Below the pieces are notes generated by a model, which worked only from the letters and a program-made list of their open reading frames with translations, was not told the origin of the DNA and searched no databases. Positions 13,801-23,300 of a stretch of DNA of 64,000 nucleotides are shown in pieces. The translations under genes and the position numbers were made by a program. Each line of letters opens with the position of its first letter. The first letter of the stretch is position 1. This DNA comes from Eleginops maclovinus (taxonomy: Eukaryota; Chordata; Actinopteri; Perciformes; Eleginopidae): the NCBI RefSeq assembly GCF_036324505.1, contig NC_086366.1, forward strand, positions 6,573,427-6,637,426. Direction: 5' to 3'.

Positions 13801-16800
13801 GCAGAGAAGGAGGAAAAGTTGTGTCTCTTACGCCAGCCGTTTCGCACACTGGAGATGACCGCCTGAAGGTCTGGATCCATCCGCGTTGCTCCTCTTATCT
13901 CCTCCAACTTCTCTGGTGACATCGGCTTGTTTGTCACCACTGCATCGACGTACGCCTCGACGTGGCGCTCCGTCTCTGACTCGGCCTCCTGAGTCAGAGG
14001 GCTCCTGGACAGCGCATCTGCCACGATCAGCTGCTTTCCTGGAACATGGACAGCTGTCGCATTGAACCGCATCAGGCGCATCAACAGTCTCTGGCACCGC
14101 ACGGGTGCTTTGTCCAGGTCACATGCATTTATCAATGGGACTAGCGGCTTGTGGTCTGTCTGGAGGCAAAAACTGTCTAGCCCCTGTACATAACGTACAA
14201 AGCGTTCGCATGACCACACCGCTGCCAAGCACTCCTTTTCTATTTGGGAGTAGCGTTTCTCGGTTTCTGTAAGAGTGCGTGAGCAGAATGCAACAGGTTT
14301 CAACTCACCGCTGTGCTCCTGGAGTAGTGTGGCGCCCAGGCCGTAGCTGCTGGCGTCCGCGCTGACGATGGTGCGGCGGTTGGAGTCGTAGTAGGCCAGT
14401 GCTGGGGCTGACGAGAGCATGTCTTTGGCTTTCTGCAGCGCTCTCTCTTGGAGGTCACCCCATGCCCACGCACTGTCCTTCTTGAGCAGGTCAGTGACTG
14501 GGTGTAGCGCGGTTGAGAGGCCTGGCAGGAACCTCCCCAGGTAGTTGATCATGCCCAGGACCTGGCGCAGCTCTCCCACGTTGTTTGGGCTGGGCATCTC
14601 AGTGATTGCACTCACTTTGCTTTTGTCTACTTTCATGCCCTCTGCGCTGATTATGTGTCCGAAGTAGCCGGTCTCCGACTTGTTGAACCGGCACTTTGCT
14701 TTGTTCAGTTTCAGTCCAGACCGCCTGATGGTCTGGAGGACTGTGTTCAGCCGCCTGTTGTGCTCCTCCTCGTCCGCACCGTAGACGAGTATGTCGTCCA
14801 TCACGACCACGACTCCCTCATGGCCCCTGAGCAGGTCGGTCATCAGTCTCTGGAAAATCTCAGGGGCTGAAGAGATCCCGAATGGGAGCCGCCTGAAACA
14901 GAACCTGCCCATGGGTGTGATGAAGGTGGTCAGTTTTTGGCTGTCGGGGTCCAGGGGAATTTGCCAGAAGCCACTAGAGGCATCTAGCGTGGAGAACACC
15001 TTTGCCCCCGCTAGCTTGGGAGCAATGTCCTCCAGTGTGGGCAAAACATACCGTTCTCGCTTGACAGCCTTGTTGAGCCTCTTGAGGTCCACGCACACTC
15101 TGACCTGGTCTTTATTCTTTTTTTCCGCAGGCACCATGGGTGCGCACCAGTCGGTGGGCCCTGTGACATGCTCGATTATGCCCATCTCCAACATGCGCCC
15201 CAGCTCCTTTTCGACCTTTGGCAGGAGGGGAAACGGCACCCGGCGCGGCGTTGTGGCGACATAGGGCTCCACGCCTGGTTTCAGCTCGATTTTGACAGGG
15301 TCGCACTGTAGGAGTCCTATTTCTCCGAATAGGTCGTCCGTCACGGTGCACACTGCATTCAGCCGTTTCACAAGGCCCATGGATTTTGCCACTCCTCCCC
15401 CCAGTAGGTTCTGTGCAAACTGTCCTTTGATTACCGTTATCCAGAAGGCATACTTTTGGCCCTTGTGCCGGCATGTGGCCAGGAATCTGCCTATGCACTT
15501 TACTTCCCCGCCTGGGCTTGTGGCACTGACTGTAGTCTTAGCTAATTGGGGCTTGTTTGGCATTTTGTTGTACGTTTTCACAGTCATTACAGTAATGTCT
15601 GCCCCCGTGTCAATTTTAAAGTCAACTAGACTATTGTTGATGGGAAGTGTGACACGCCAATCATCACTGAAATCTGGCTGCTCAACTACTGTATGGGCCT
15701 GATTTGTCACTGCACCGATAAAGAAAGCTTGATCATCATCATCGTCAAATTCGTGTGTCACAGCCATTAATTGTTTTGTCATTTTGCTTTTGCACACCAG
15801 TTCAAAGTGTCCTAGCTTACCGCATCCCCGGCATTCCTTGTCGTGTGCGGGGCAACGTTCTTCACGTGCGTGTGTCCTGCCACACCGTGAGCAGCATCCA
15901 TTTTGTTTGCTGTACTCCTCTCGTTTGGGACCGTTTCGTCCATCTCGCTGCCACCTGCCCTTGCCGCGTTTCCAGCCTGCCTGTCCCCTTTGTCCCACAG
16001 CATTCACTGAGCACTCTGCCCGCTCCTCGCTCTGCTTCTTGATCTGCTCGCTCTGTCGGGCTAGCTGGATAGCCCTCTCCAGCGTAAGATCCGCCTCAAG
16101 TTGCAACTTTTGTGAGACCTCGCTATCTAGGATGCCAATGACGAGTCGGTCTCTAATTTGTTCATCCTTTGTTATGCCGAATTCACAGTATTGGGCTAGC
16201 TCATAAAGGCTCCTCACGAAAGATTCCACCATTTCTCCAGCCCTCTGCACACGCTTGTGGAAGCATGCTCGCTCATGTATCACGTTGCGCTTAGGCACGA
16301 AGTGATCATTAAACCTAGCTATAACTATATCGTAGTCAAGTTCTGGGTTATCACTTTCGTCGTCCTCCGTATACACAAACGATTCATAAATTGGCTCTGC
16401 TTCTTTCCCCATCGAATACAGAAGAGCGTTGACTTGTACCTCACAGTTCTCTTTGTTGAGCTTGGAAGCCGCTCGAAACCTGTCGAATCGGCGCCTCCAC
16501 ACTGGCCATTCCCCTGGCCGGGTAAAGTCAAACTGTTCTGGCGGTCCAAACTTGGCCATCTTAGTTCTTTCGGCGTTCAGTCCGTAACTTCTGACACCAT
16601 GTCACGATACGCACACACTGTGTCACTTATCGTGTAGTTTATTAGGGCTTTGGATTAACACGTTACAAACTGCATTGCGGAGCTAACTCACGCGTGTCTC
16701 TATAACTTGTTCAACTGTACAGCGGAGACCGGAACCACGTCACCGCGTAATATAACTGATAACGTTCATACCATCATTACATTACAATATATATTATGTG

Positions 16801-19800
16801 TTTTGATTATAATTAGTAATGCATTAACGTGTTATTAAGCTGGTTAAGGTACGGCTAGTTTTAACTACTTTGTTTGCTGCATGATAGCTTGTGAATGATA
16901 TCCCAGGTTCTTAAGTTTTATCTAAGTGTTGATCATGTTTTTTTATTTGTAATCATTAATTCATATCTGCAAACTAACTTAAGGTGCTACTAAGCAGGGA
17001 CATTTATTGTCATATCGAGCCCCTAAACATATAAACATTACATTTAAAGTTGTGTCTTTCTGTGTCTTTCTTTAAAGTTCTCAAAACTGGTACAAAAAGA
17101 TGCCGAGCAGGAGAGTGAGATGAGGTCTGAGGTGCAGGAGATGAAGAAGGAGCAGGCCTCAATAAGCATGATGGATGAGTTTGCTAGATATGCCAGATTG
17201 GAGCGCAAAATCAACAAGATGACAGACAAGCTGAAAACACATGGTGAGAGGAAAGACTCCAATATTATGAGTGACATACTAAAAACAAACATCATTCACA
17301 AATGTTGTTTTATCAAATTGAAACAACATTTGTAATATGATAAAACAACATATTTAAAAGGTATTTTCAATGACATGGTACTATTTAAAAGATCAATTAC
17401 ATTTAGCAAAATTAACAAAACCCAACAGTTTTACAAGTTTGTAATTTATTTTAAATGTATATTATTAATTATTATTACATTTTTTTAAGGCAAAATACCC
17501 TTAGGAAAATACAAGATTATGCCCCCTTTTATAGGTTCAAAGTCTCTTTTTAAATCAAATTAAAAAAACTGGGGAAAATGATGTGGTGATAGAAATATTT
17601 TATCAGTAAACTGCATTTTGACTTCCCAGTTAGACATTTCTAGGAAATCAGACTCACACAATAAAGATTACAGCCGAAGGAAATGGTCGAAGGTTTTAAA
17701 TAAGTGACTTTAGAGTTCAGTGGCAAAAGCTGCTCAGGCAGTTTTAAAATGTGTCTGTTTCTCTATGTTCTTCCTCTTGACTGATAGTCTTACTTATACC
17801 TTGATCAATGTGTAACCTAAATCCCATCCCGTTGTACTCTATATGAGAAATACATTAATACCAGAACAAGCACTCATTTATACTAATTTTACTTTAGAAA
17901 CAAAACAGCTGACTCAGGGTCTTTGCAGTTGTGGTCATCAAGAGGGCTCTCTACAGTTTGAACAAAAGGTTTACTCATGTGGTATACGATATTAATGTTT
18001 TTCTTTTACAAAACAAGTCCTTACAAACGAGATGCTGTTTCGTTCCAATTTTTTAAAAATTGAACAAACTCTGATGACTTTTCAGAACATTAAATTAATC
18101 AAATGTAACTTTTTCGAACAGGCAATCAGGGGTCTAAAAAAAGAATGCACTAAATAATGCTCCAAAAATACGTCATATAATGTGATCTACTCAAAAAATG
18201 AGCCTAACAATGTGGTCTGAAAACTGTAGGACTTCTACCATCAATCCAGAAAACTAACTATTTTATTGTCTATCTAAAAACTAACTTACCCCCACTGGAG
18301 CTTGACGTCACACAATCACAAAAAGTATATATATATATATAAAATAGTAATACAAATACTAGATTACATAAATATCTTAACAGTTTTAAATATGTAAATC
18401 AGGCTGTAGCTCAAAATATATCTGTAAGATATGTTCATTATGAATCAAAAGCTATAAGTGGTTTTAAATTGATTAACCTACTCAAAGATTCCAGGGTAAG
18501 TGTAACAGCTGAGCGCCACAAAAAACATTTCTCTTAATTTAATGTATTAATCTATTCAACAGAGAGACGGTGCACATTAATAATGGGATGATAAATGAAA
18601 TCTATTAAATATAAAATTATTGTATTTCATTTGCATTGAAATGAAATTGCCTTGAGTCTAACAGTTGTGTATTTTATTATTTTGCAGTGAAATCAAGAAC
18701 GGCGCAACAAGCTAAGATGAAATGGGTTGTGAACATCGCCTTCTACATACTGCAGGTAGGAAAACTGAATATCGAATACAAGAAAGTGATTAACTGTGTT
18801 GAATGAAATCTGTCAATCTTTGAAACATAAGGTATATTTTTTATCATAAATCCAATAAAAAATGTACAGCGTATTTATTCTGTACTTTTTTCCAAGGCTG
18901 CTCTGATGGTTTCCCTGATATGGAAGTATTACTCTGACCCAGTGACGGTCGTCCCCAGTAAATGGATCGCCCCTGTGGAGCGCCTGGTGGCCTTTCCAAC
19001 CGGAGTGGCAGGTAATCAATCAGTTTTTTTATACTTCATATAATAAAAGATCATTAATAAAAAAAATACATGCAGGACAACACATTGCTAACTATAAAAA
19101 AGACACCAATAATACTAAAGAAATGTCAGCATCTATTCATATAAAACCAGAGCATTGTATTTATACGAACACAGTGCCAATGTGTATGTGTTAGCGCTGT
19201 TAACGCTTGCGATTAATCCGGAAAACGTCACGCGTGTATCGCAAAACAAGAGAAACAAATTAACCACTTTACCAAGTTTGACCCAAAGTTGCTCCCGTAC
19301 TACCAGCAGGGATGTTTACCATGAATCACATGGCAGTGAAAAGATGAAAAAGGGAAGGAATTAGCCAATAAGACATGTGTAACACTGACTAGAGACCACT
19401 GGATATCAGTAAGAACCATCAAGACCTTGACTATAACTCCCCCAATGCACAGGTTCTTTAGGTGTGGTGAAAACGGAAGAAAGGCGTTTTTGCCGAGTCA
19501 TGCTCCAGTTTGTTGAAGTGTCACAGGAGTGTGAGACAGTGGACAAGGGGGTCGCCACTGTAGGAACAGATAGAGCTGCAGTATGATAGCAGCAGAGATA
19601 ATACGCCTTGTGTAACACACATTATACAGAGGGCAATCACAGAGGCTCTCCGTCACAGAGGCTTCGTCCTCGCTTTAGCGGAAAACTGTCAGACTTCATG
19701 TCATAATTCATAAAAAAATCCTATGGTTTCTCATCAATTTAACACGCATTTCTTTATTACAGCTATTTATCCATTGACTGACAGAGCTCTCCTCTCTCCT

Positions 19801-19878
19801 TCAGGTGGCGTGGGAATCACCTGCTGGCTGGTGGTTTGCAACAAGGTGGTGTCTCTGGGTCTGCACGCCGTCAGCTGA
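10834..19878 (+). CDS. get1: get1 (WRB), guided entry of tail-anchored proteins factor 1
   Basis: Five exons: 10834-10923, 17078-17243, 18688-18755, 18897-19011 and 19805-19878 (stop TGA 19876-19878). All are GT-AG with matching phases; 513 nt give 170 residues (human 174). Exon 1 ([12 protein letters not shown]...) encodes transmembrane segment 1, residues about 6-25. Exon 2 encodes the cytosolic coiled coil with the conserved block [20 protein letters not shown]. Segment 2 lies at about 98-118 ([20 protein letters not shown]) and segment 3 at about 140-165, with the conserved [16 protein letters not shown] between. Known role: with CAMLG it forms the ER receptor for GET3/TRC40 that inserts tail-anchored proteins. 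The start ATG follows aacaaac and precedes GCG, a good context. Intron 1 is inflated by a Ty3/gypsy insertion. Confidence 0.95.
11054..11511 (-). repeat. 460-bp dispersed repeat C, copy 2 (get1 intron 1, inverted)
   Basis: Reverse complement of the sequence at 4736-5200, with the same blocks in order. It retains the CRE palindrome TGACGTCA (11432-11439), and the shared tgcgcatgctctgtggg block lies about 240 bp further left. It starts only about 130 bp downstream of get1 exon 1. Confidence 0.7.
11950..12136 (-). repeat. 3' LTR of the Ty3/gypsy element
   Basis: 187 bp, identical by eye to 16600-16786, bounded by TG and CA on either strand. It begins tgtcacgatacgcacacac on the plus strand. Very short for a gypsy LTR. 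Confidence 0.95.
12137..12551 (-). other. Element 3' untranslated region with polypurine tract
   Basis: Between the gag-pol stop and the 3' LTR. AT-rich, with long T runs on the plus strand. The bases next to the LTR (tctccccctttt on the plus strand) form the polypurine tract used to prime plus-strand DNA synthesis in LTR elements. No further gene is visible. Confidence 0.7.
12552..16559 (-). CDS. Gag-Pol polyprotein of the Ty3/gypsy element (1,335 aa)
   Basis: One uninterrupted frame. Order of parts: a Gag-like capsid region (residues about 1-220); a zinc knuckle [14 protein letters not shown] (about 245-258) after a preceding Cys-rich stretch; an aspartic protease with IDTGAD (about 317); a reverse transcriptase with [25 protein letters not shown] and the active-site variant VMDDILVY; RNase H ([23 protein letters not shown]); and an integrase with an HHCC finger (HTGHQGL...CKFC) and catalytic residues in [20 protein letters not shown] and [10 protein letters not shown]. 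The order PR-RT-RH-IN is that of Ty3/gypsy. Gag and Pol are fused without a frameshift and no chromodomain is evident. All catalytic signatures look intact, so the protein could be functional. The start is the first ATG after the primer-binding-site leader. Confidence 0.95.
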   Translation of the reverse strand: MAKFGPPEQFDFTRPGEWPVWRRRFDRFRAASKLNKENCEVQVNALLYSMGKEAEPIYESFVYTEDDESDNPELDYDIVIARFNDHFVPKRNVIHERACFHKRVQRAGEMVESFVRSLYELAQYCEFGITKDEQIRDRLVIGILDSEVSQKLQLEADLTLERAIQLARQSEQIKKQSEERAECSVNAVGQRGQAGWKRGKGRWQRDGRNGPKREEYSKQNGCCSRCGRTHAREERCPAHDKECRGCGKLGHFELVCKSKMTKQLMAVTHEFDDDDDQAFFIGAVTNQAHTVVEQPDFSDDWRVTLPINNSLVDFKIDTGADITVMTVKTYNKMPNKPQLAKTTVSATSPGGEVKCIGRFLATCRHKGQKYAFWITVIKGQFAQNLLGGGVAKSMGLVKRLNAVCTVTDDLFGEIGLLQCDPVKIELKPGVEPYVATTPRRVPFPLLPKVEKELGRMLEMGIIEHVTGPTDWCAPMVPAEKKNKDQVRVCVDLKRLNKAVKRERYVLPTLEDIAPKLAGAKVFSTLDASSGFWQIPLDPDSQKLTTFITPMGRFCFRRLPFGISSAPEIFQRLMTDLLRGHEGVVVVMDDILVYGADEEEHNRRLNTVLQTIRRSGLKLNKAKCRFNKSETGYFGHIISAEGMKVDKSKVSAITEMPSPNNVGELRQVLGMINYLGRFLPGLSTALHPVTDLLKKDSAWAWGDLQERALQKAKDMLSSAPALAYYDSNRRTIVSADASSYGLGATLLQEHSGELKPVAFCSRTLTETEKRYSQIEKECLAAVWSCERFVRYVQGLDSFCLQTDHKPLVPLINACDLDKAPVRCQRLLMRLMRFNATAVHVPGKQLIVADALSRSPLTQEAESETERHVEAYVDAVVTNKPMSPEKLEEIRGATRMDPDLQAVISSVRNGWRKRHNFSSFSALYSARHHLSEAGGLVLYDDRIVIPKGLRADILKRIHTGHQGLTKCRERARLSVWWPGIGGDIKTTVTQCKFCIEHKPKQRREPLITTALPEGPWQRIAADLCELEGKHYLVVVDYYSRYVEMVHLPSTSSQQVITRLKAIFSRWGVPLELVSDNGLQFTSAEFTDFCKEYGFTRTTSSPHYPQANGAAERAVQTAKRLLKQPDPYLALMSYLATPIAATGASPAQLMLGRQIRTTVPTLEQNLQMTPISPEQVRTNDSKAKRSYEYFYNRRHSTLHLPELPTGQAVRVKLDTDKGWKTPAQVLGKAEQPRSYMVKMDNGTVLRRNRRHLQAVPETTGPAETTGPAEPQLQPETSPARPVSSPLPVMVTRGHTASPGPTPETTQGTPARPTLSSGTARLTSRGREIRPPLRFRLNE
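16582..16599 (-). other. Primer binding site of the Ty3/gypsy element
   Basis: Directly adjacent to the 5' LTR the element strand reads TGGTGTCAGAAGTTACGG. TGG is the expected complement of a tRNA CCA end. I could not assign the tRNA without a search. Confidence 0.6.
16600..16786 (-). repeat. 5' LTR of the Ty3/gypsy element
   Basis: 187 bp, identical by eye to 11950-12136. It should carry the element's promoter; no obvious TATA box is visible on the minus strand, as is often the case for short LTRs. Confidence 0.95.
17244..19804 (+). other. get1 introns 2-4
   Basis: Three introns flanking exons 3 and 4. Intron 2 (17244-18687) is very AT-rich, with a short TA tract near 18327-18342. Intron 4 (19012-19804) has a more GC-balanced stretch at 19380-19620 that I do not recognise as repeat or exon. 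No bounded element was identified. Confidence 0.45.
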
Positions 19879-20131
19879 GTGAAAACACTGGCATCTTAAC
19901 TTATCGTTCAAGATGTAGCTGAAGAGAGCTGCTGTATTTGTCTTATTTTTTGTCTGCTGCTCCAGGTCAACATTTTAAAGTGCAGTGCATTTAAGTTCTG
20001 GCTGGTTTATATTGCTCTGTATTATTTTGGTGAAATTTGTTCTTTGGATGATTTTGTTTTAAGTTAATTGTGATGATGTTTGGACTGTATTATTTAAGAA
20101 CATGAGGATTTGTTAATGCCTTTTTAAGAAA

Positions 20132-20137
20132 AATAAA
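20132..20137 (+). terminator. get1 polyadenylation signal
   Basis: AATAAA 254 nt after the get1 stop codon, in the sequence gaaaaataaaacatgg, followed by a T-rich stretch (gttattgttattattgg). Confidence 0.7.
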
Positions 20138-20232
20138 ACATGGAAAGCTTTATGTTATTGTTATTATTGGTAAGTACAGACACAAAAGCAAACAATAACT
20201 GGGAACAATGTACTGTTTGAGTCAAACAATCG

Positions 20233-20238
20233 TTTATT
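20233..20238 (-). terminator. lca5l polyadenylation signal
   Basis: On the minus strand this reads AATAAA, about 160 nt after the lca5l stop. It lies about 100 bp from the get1 signal on the other strand, so the two convergent transcripts end very close together or overlap. Confidence 0.6.
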
Positions 20239-20396
20239 CAGAGAAATACTTCAGTATAAGAGAATCTGCTGTCTCAATAGAGGAAAGTCAGCTGTACAGT
20301 TTAAGTGGATCTTACATTTTTTAATCCCAAAATCAGTGGCTTCACGTGGACTGAAGTGCTCCTGATGTGCCTGTGCATTCTGTTTTAAACTGCCCT

Positions 20397-23300
20397 CTAC
20401 TTGCCCTGAGGGATGCCTGCTCCACCCTTCCTGGATTTCCTAGCATGTAGACAGAGTTCATGAACCCCATCGCCGCTGAGGGTGTCCACCTTCATCGGGC
20501 TCTTGGCGCTCTGATAGGCACTGAAGATGCTGTACGCCGGTTTTCCACTGTGCATGTTCTCAATACTTTGTTTAAAAGTGTAGTTGCGTCTGATTTTCGG
20601 GAGCTTGTATCTTTGTCTGTCAGGTCCATTAGCTTTCAGAGATTTTTCCAGAATATAGGATGTCTCGTCCTCTGTTTTCCGCTCCTCTGCTGAAGCCTCA
20701 AGGGCCTCTGGATCCTCCTCTTCTTCGGCATAGTCTCCCTCAGATTGATATTCTGTGCCCTCATCTGAACTACTCTGCTCATCTGAAAACAAATATTTGT
20801 TAGACTTTACTTTTCATTAATACTGAATGACCTTTGATTTGTCTTCCTGTCAACTGTTGTCCTCCGGGTTTGACTGTTTCTAAAGCATACAGTATAAATC
20901 ATCAGCCACATCTGACAACTTTATCCCAACTTTTTAGCAAGTTTTTATAGATTTAAAAAAAGACAGAAGATGCCAAACATTTGAATAAAACTCCCATAAT
21001 TCAATGAAAGCAGTTCCTCTTTTCACCCTCTGTCTGAAACCAGAGCCCAGTCTGCTCTGACTGGTTAGCTGGCCTCCTCTGTTGTGATTGGACAACCGCT
21101 TATAGCTGTTCCGCCCCTTAGCCTATCACGTCCAATATGTTTGAGGGCTATCCAATAGAAGCGCAAGTGTTATTTCTCTCACGAAGAACTTAGTATGGAA
21201 CCGTCCATGTTAAATGGATTACATTTCAAAATAAAATAAGCCCTTATTCCAACATAAAAAGCATTTGGAAACATGTCAAATTTGACCCAAGGACAACATG
21301 AAGGTTAAAACGAAATGAAGGTTTAGCTCCATTACTAAAAACCCATTGTTATAATAAACTGCAACATGAATTCAGTGCTCACCTGTCTCACATTCTTCTG
21401 GGTGATTCTCCTCTATTGTGACATTTTCAGAACACTCTGACTTTTGATTTTCTATGATCAAAGATAACAAAAGGGTTGTTAAGCCAGAAATGGAAGAATA
21501 ACTCAGATATTTTACTGAAATACTGAAGTTACAAGTAAATATCGTGCATTTAGTGTGTTTTTTGCCAAACTCCTCCTGTGCTCTCCCACTCCAGATCCAC
21601 TTACCTGCTCCTCTGCCTGGCTAGTCCTACTGGTTCCTCCTCTGCTCCCAACCCTCCCAATCCCTGAATTCCTGCTTGATTTCCCCGTCGGACCAATCCC
21701 GTACCTGCCCCCTCTCAAAGACTCACCCCCCAGTTTTGCAACAAGGCCTTTTTCATTTAATTCAACTCCTGTCTCTGTTGTCTAGTGTTTGCATTATGGG
21801 TTCAGTCCAGCAGCTCTCTGTGAGCTTAACATAAAGTAGCATAACATGGAAATGCTCCTTTGATGTACAAGTACCTCAAAATTGTAATTAAGTACAATAC
21901 TTCTACTTGAATACATCCCACCACTGTGTTTCACTCTCTTACCACAAACCTATTGCATTATACAATAATGAAGCACTCACCTGCACATGTCTCACATTCC
22001 TCTTTGTGATTCTCTTCTATCGTGACATTTGCAGAACCCTCTGTCTTTGGATTTTCTATAATCAAAGATAACAGAAATGGTGTTTAGCTTCATTACTACA
22101 ACTTTTTTTTGGTGGATTGTGAAGTATAACCACAATGTTTTATGTATAACAATAGTGGAAGCTTTATCGTTAAGAGCGGAGCCAAAAAAAAAACCCTCTC
22201 AATCTATCAGTCCGTCTTAGTTCCTTCCCTCACCTATGGTCATGAAGGTGGGATCATGACTGAAAGATTACGGATCAAAGCGACCGTAATAGGTTAACTA
22301 CGGAGGTTGGCTGGCATCTCCCTTAGGGAGAGACCTGGAAGGGACTCGGAGTAGAGAAACTGCTCCTTCATGTGGAAAGGAGCCAGTTGAGGCGGTTTGG
22401 GTATTTAGAATCCTAATCAGAAGGATAGTAAGGATGCCAACTGGATGTCTCCAGGGAGGTGATCCAGGCACAGGGAGGAGACCTGAGGGGCAAACCCAGG
22501 ACCAGGTGAAGGACTTATATCTCCATGCTGGCCTGGAAGCACCCTGGAATCCCCCAGTCAGAGCTGGTTGGACAGGGAAAGGGAAGTTTGGCGCCCTCTG
22601 CTGGATCTGCTACCTCCTCAACCCGACCATGGATAAGCGGTACAAGATGGATGGATGGTTGCATTGTTTGTTGTACTGCATTCTAACATTAATGAAGTGC
22701 TCACCTGCACATGTTTCAGTTTCCTCTTGGTGATTCTCTTCTAACATGAGATCTGCGGAAACACCTGTCTCTGGATTGTTTATAGCCAAAGACTCCTCCA
22801 CTGGATTGTAAGGACCCTGAAAGATATACAGAATGTATATGTAAGATAGTCAAATTCATTTATAAATTACAAGACAGAGATATAACCAGTCTCCAGAATT
22901 AGGCAAACATGCTTAAATGCCAGGACTACATTCATCTTAAATCCACAATTAAACACTTGCAGATGAAGGAAAACAAGTACAATTGTATGAAAATCCAGTA
23001 CTTGAATCGTACCTGGTTCACAGAGCTCTCCTGCTCCTCCAGCTTTTCTGGATATTTTAATTCCAAAAGACTTGCGGCATCATAAGAGAGATGGACTAAT
23101 GGATCCGTCTGAACCATCTTACTTTTGCTGCCTGTAAAAGAAAAGATACTCTTGGAAAAAAAAGGCTAAACTTCAACACATTATAAATCAGTAAGAGAAA
23201 CTTGTTGGGTTTGTTTTCCTTTTTTTGCAGATCCTTTTAGGAATCTTTGGGAGTAAATATTGTGTGTTTCCAGTTCTCTCTCTCTATCCTGCAAAGATGA

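Larger units (their letters stand above)
11950..16786 (-). mobile_element. Complete Ty3/gypsy LTR retrotransposon, apparently young
   Basis: A 4,837-bp element on the minus strand. The two 187-bp LTRs (11950-12136 and 16600-16786) match at every base I compared and have TG...CA ends. A 5-bp target duplication (atata) lies at 11945-11949 and 16787-16791. In element orientation the right LTR is the 5' LTR. It is followed directly by a TGG-initial primer binding site at about 16599-16582, then a single gag-pol frame. A purine tract (AAAAGGGGGAGA, complement of 12137-12148) abuts the 3' LTR. No envelope gene. Identical LTRs and an open frame point to recent insertion. It interrupts MITE A3 within get1 intron 1, opposite in orientation to get1. 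Confidence 0.95.
11760..16990. repeat. MITE copy A3, split by the Ty3/gypsy insertion
   Basis: The left half 11760-11949 (cagaggtggaagaagtattc..., attggtccattttagaatcata) and the right half 16787-16990 (gattataattagtaatgcattaa...gtaatcattaattcatatctgcaaactaac) together follow copy A1 (3606-4115) in order. The LTR element sits exactly between them. The MITE is therefore older than the gypsy insertion. Confidence 0.75.
21383..22816 (-). repeat. Three tandem duplicated lca5l exons
   Basis: Exons at 22705-22816, 21981-22055 and 21383-21451 encode related peptides: NNPETGVSADLMLEENHQEETETCA, ENPKTEGSANVTIEENHKEECETCA and ENQKSECSENVTIEENHPEECET, each entered and left in compatible phase. The flanking introns are also similar (donors gtgagcacttcattaatgtt, gtgagtgcttcattattgta and gtgagcactgaattcatgtt; acceptors ..ttatctttgattatag and ..ttatctttgatcatag). 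The duplication therefore included intron sequence. Transposons have since entered both spacer introns. Confidence 0.85.

Noticed and set aside
12704..16637. Many open frames of 60-190 codons on both strands inside the gypsy element
   Set aside because: They are shadows of the gag-pol frame, with no domain signatures of their own.
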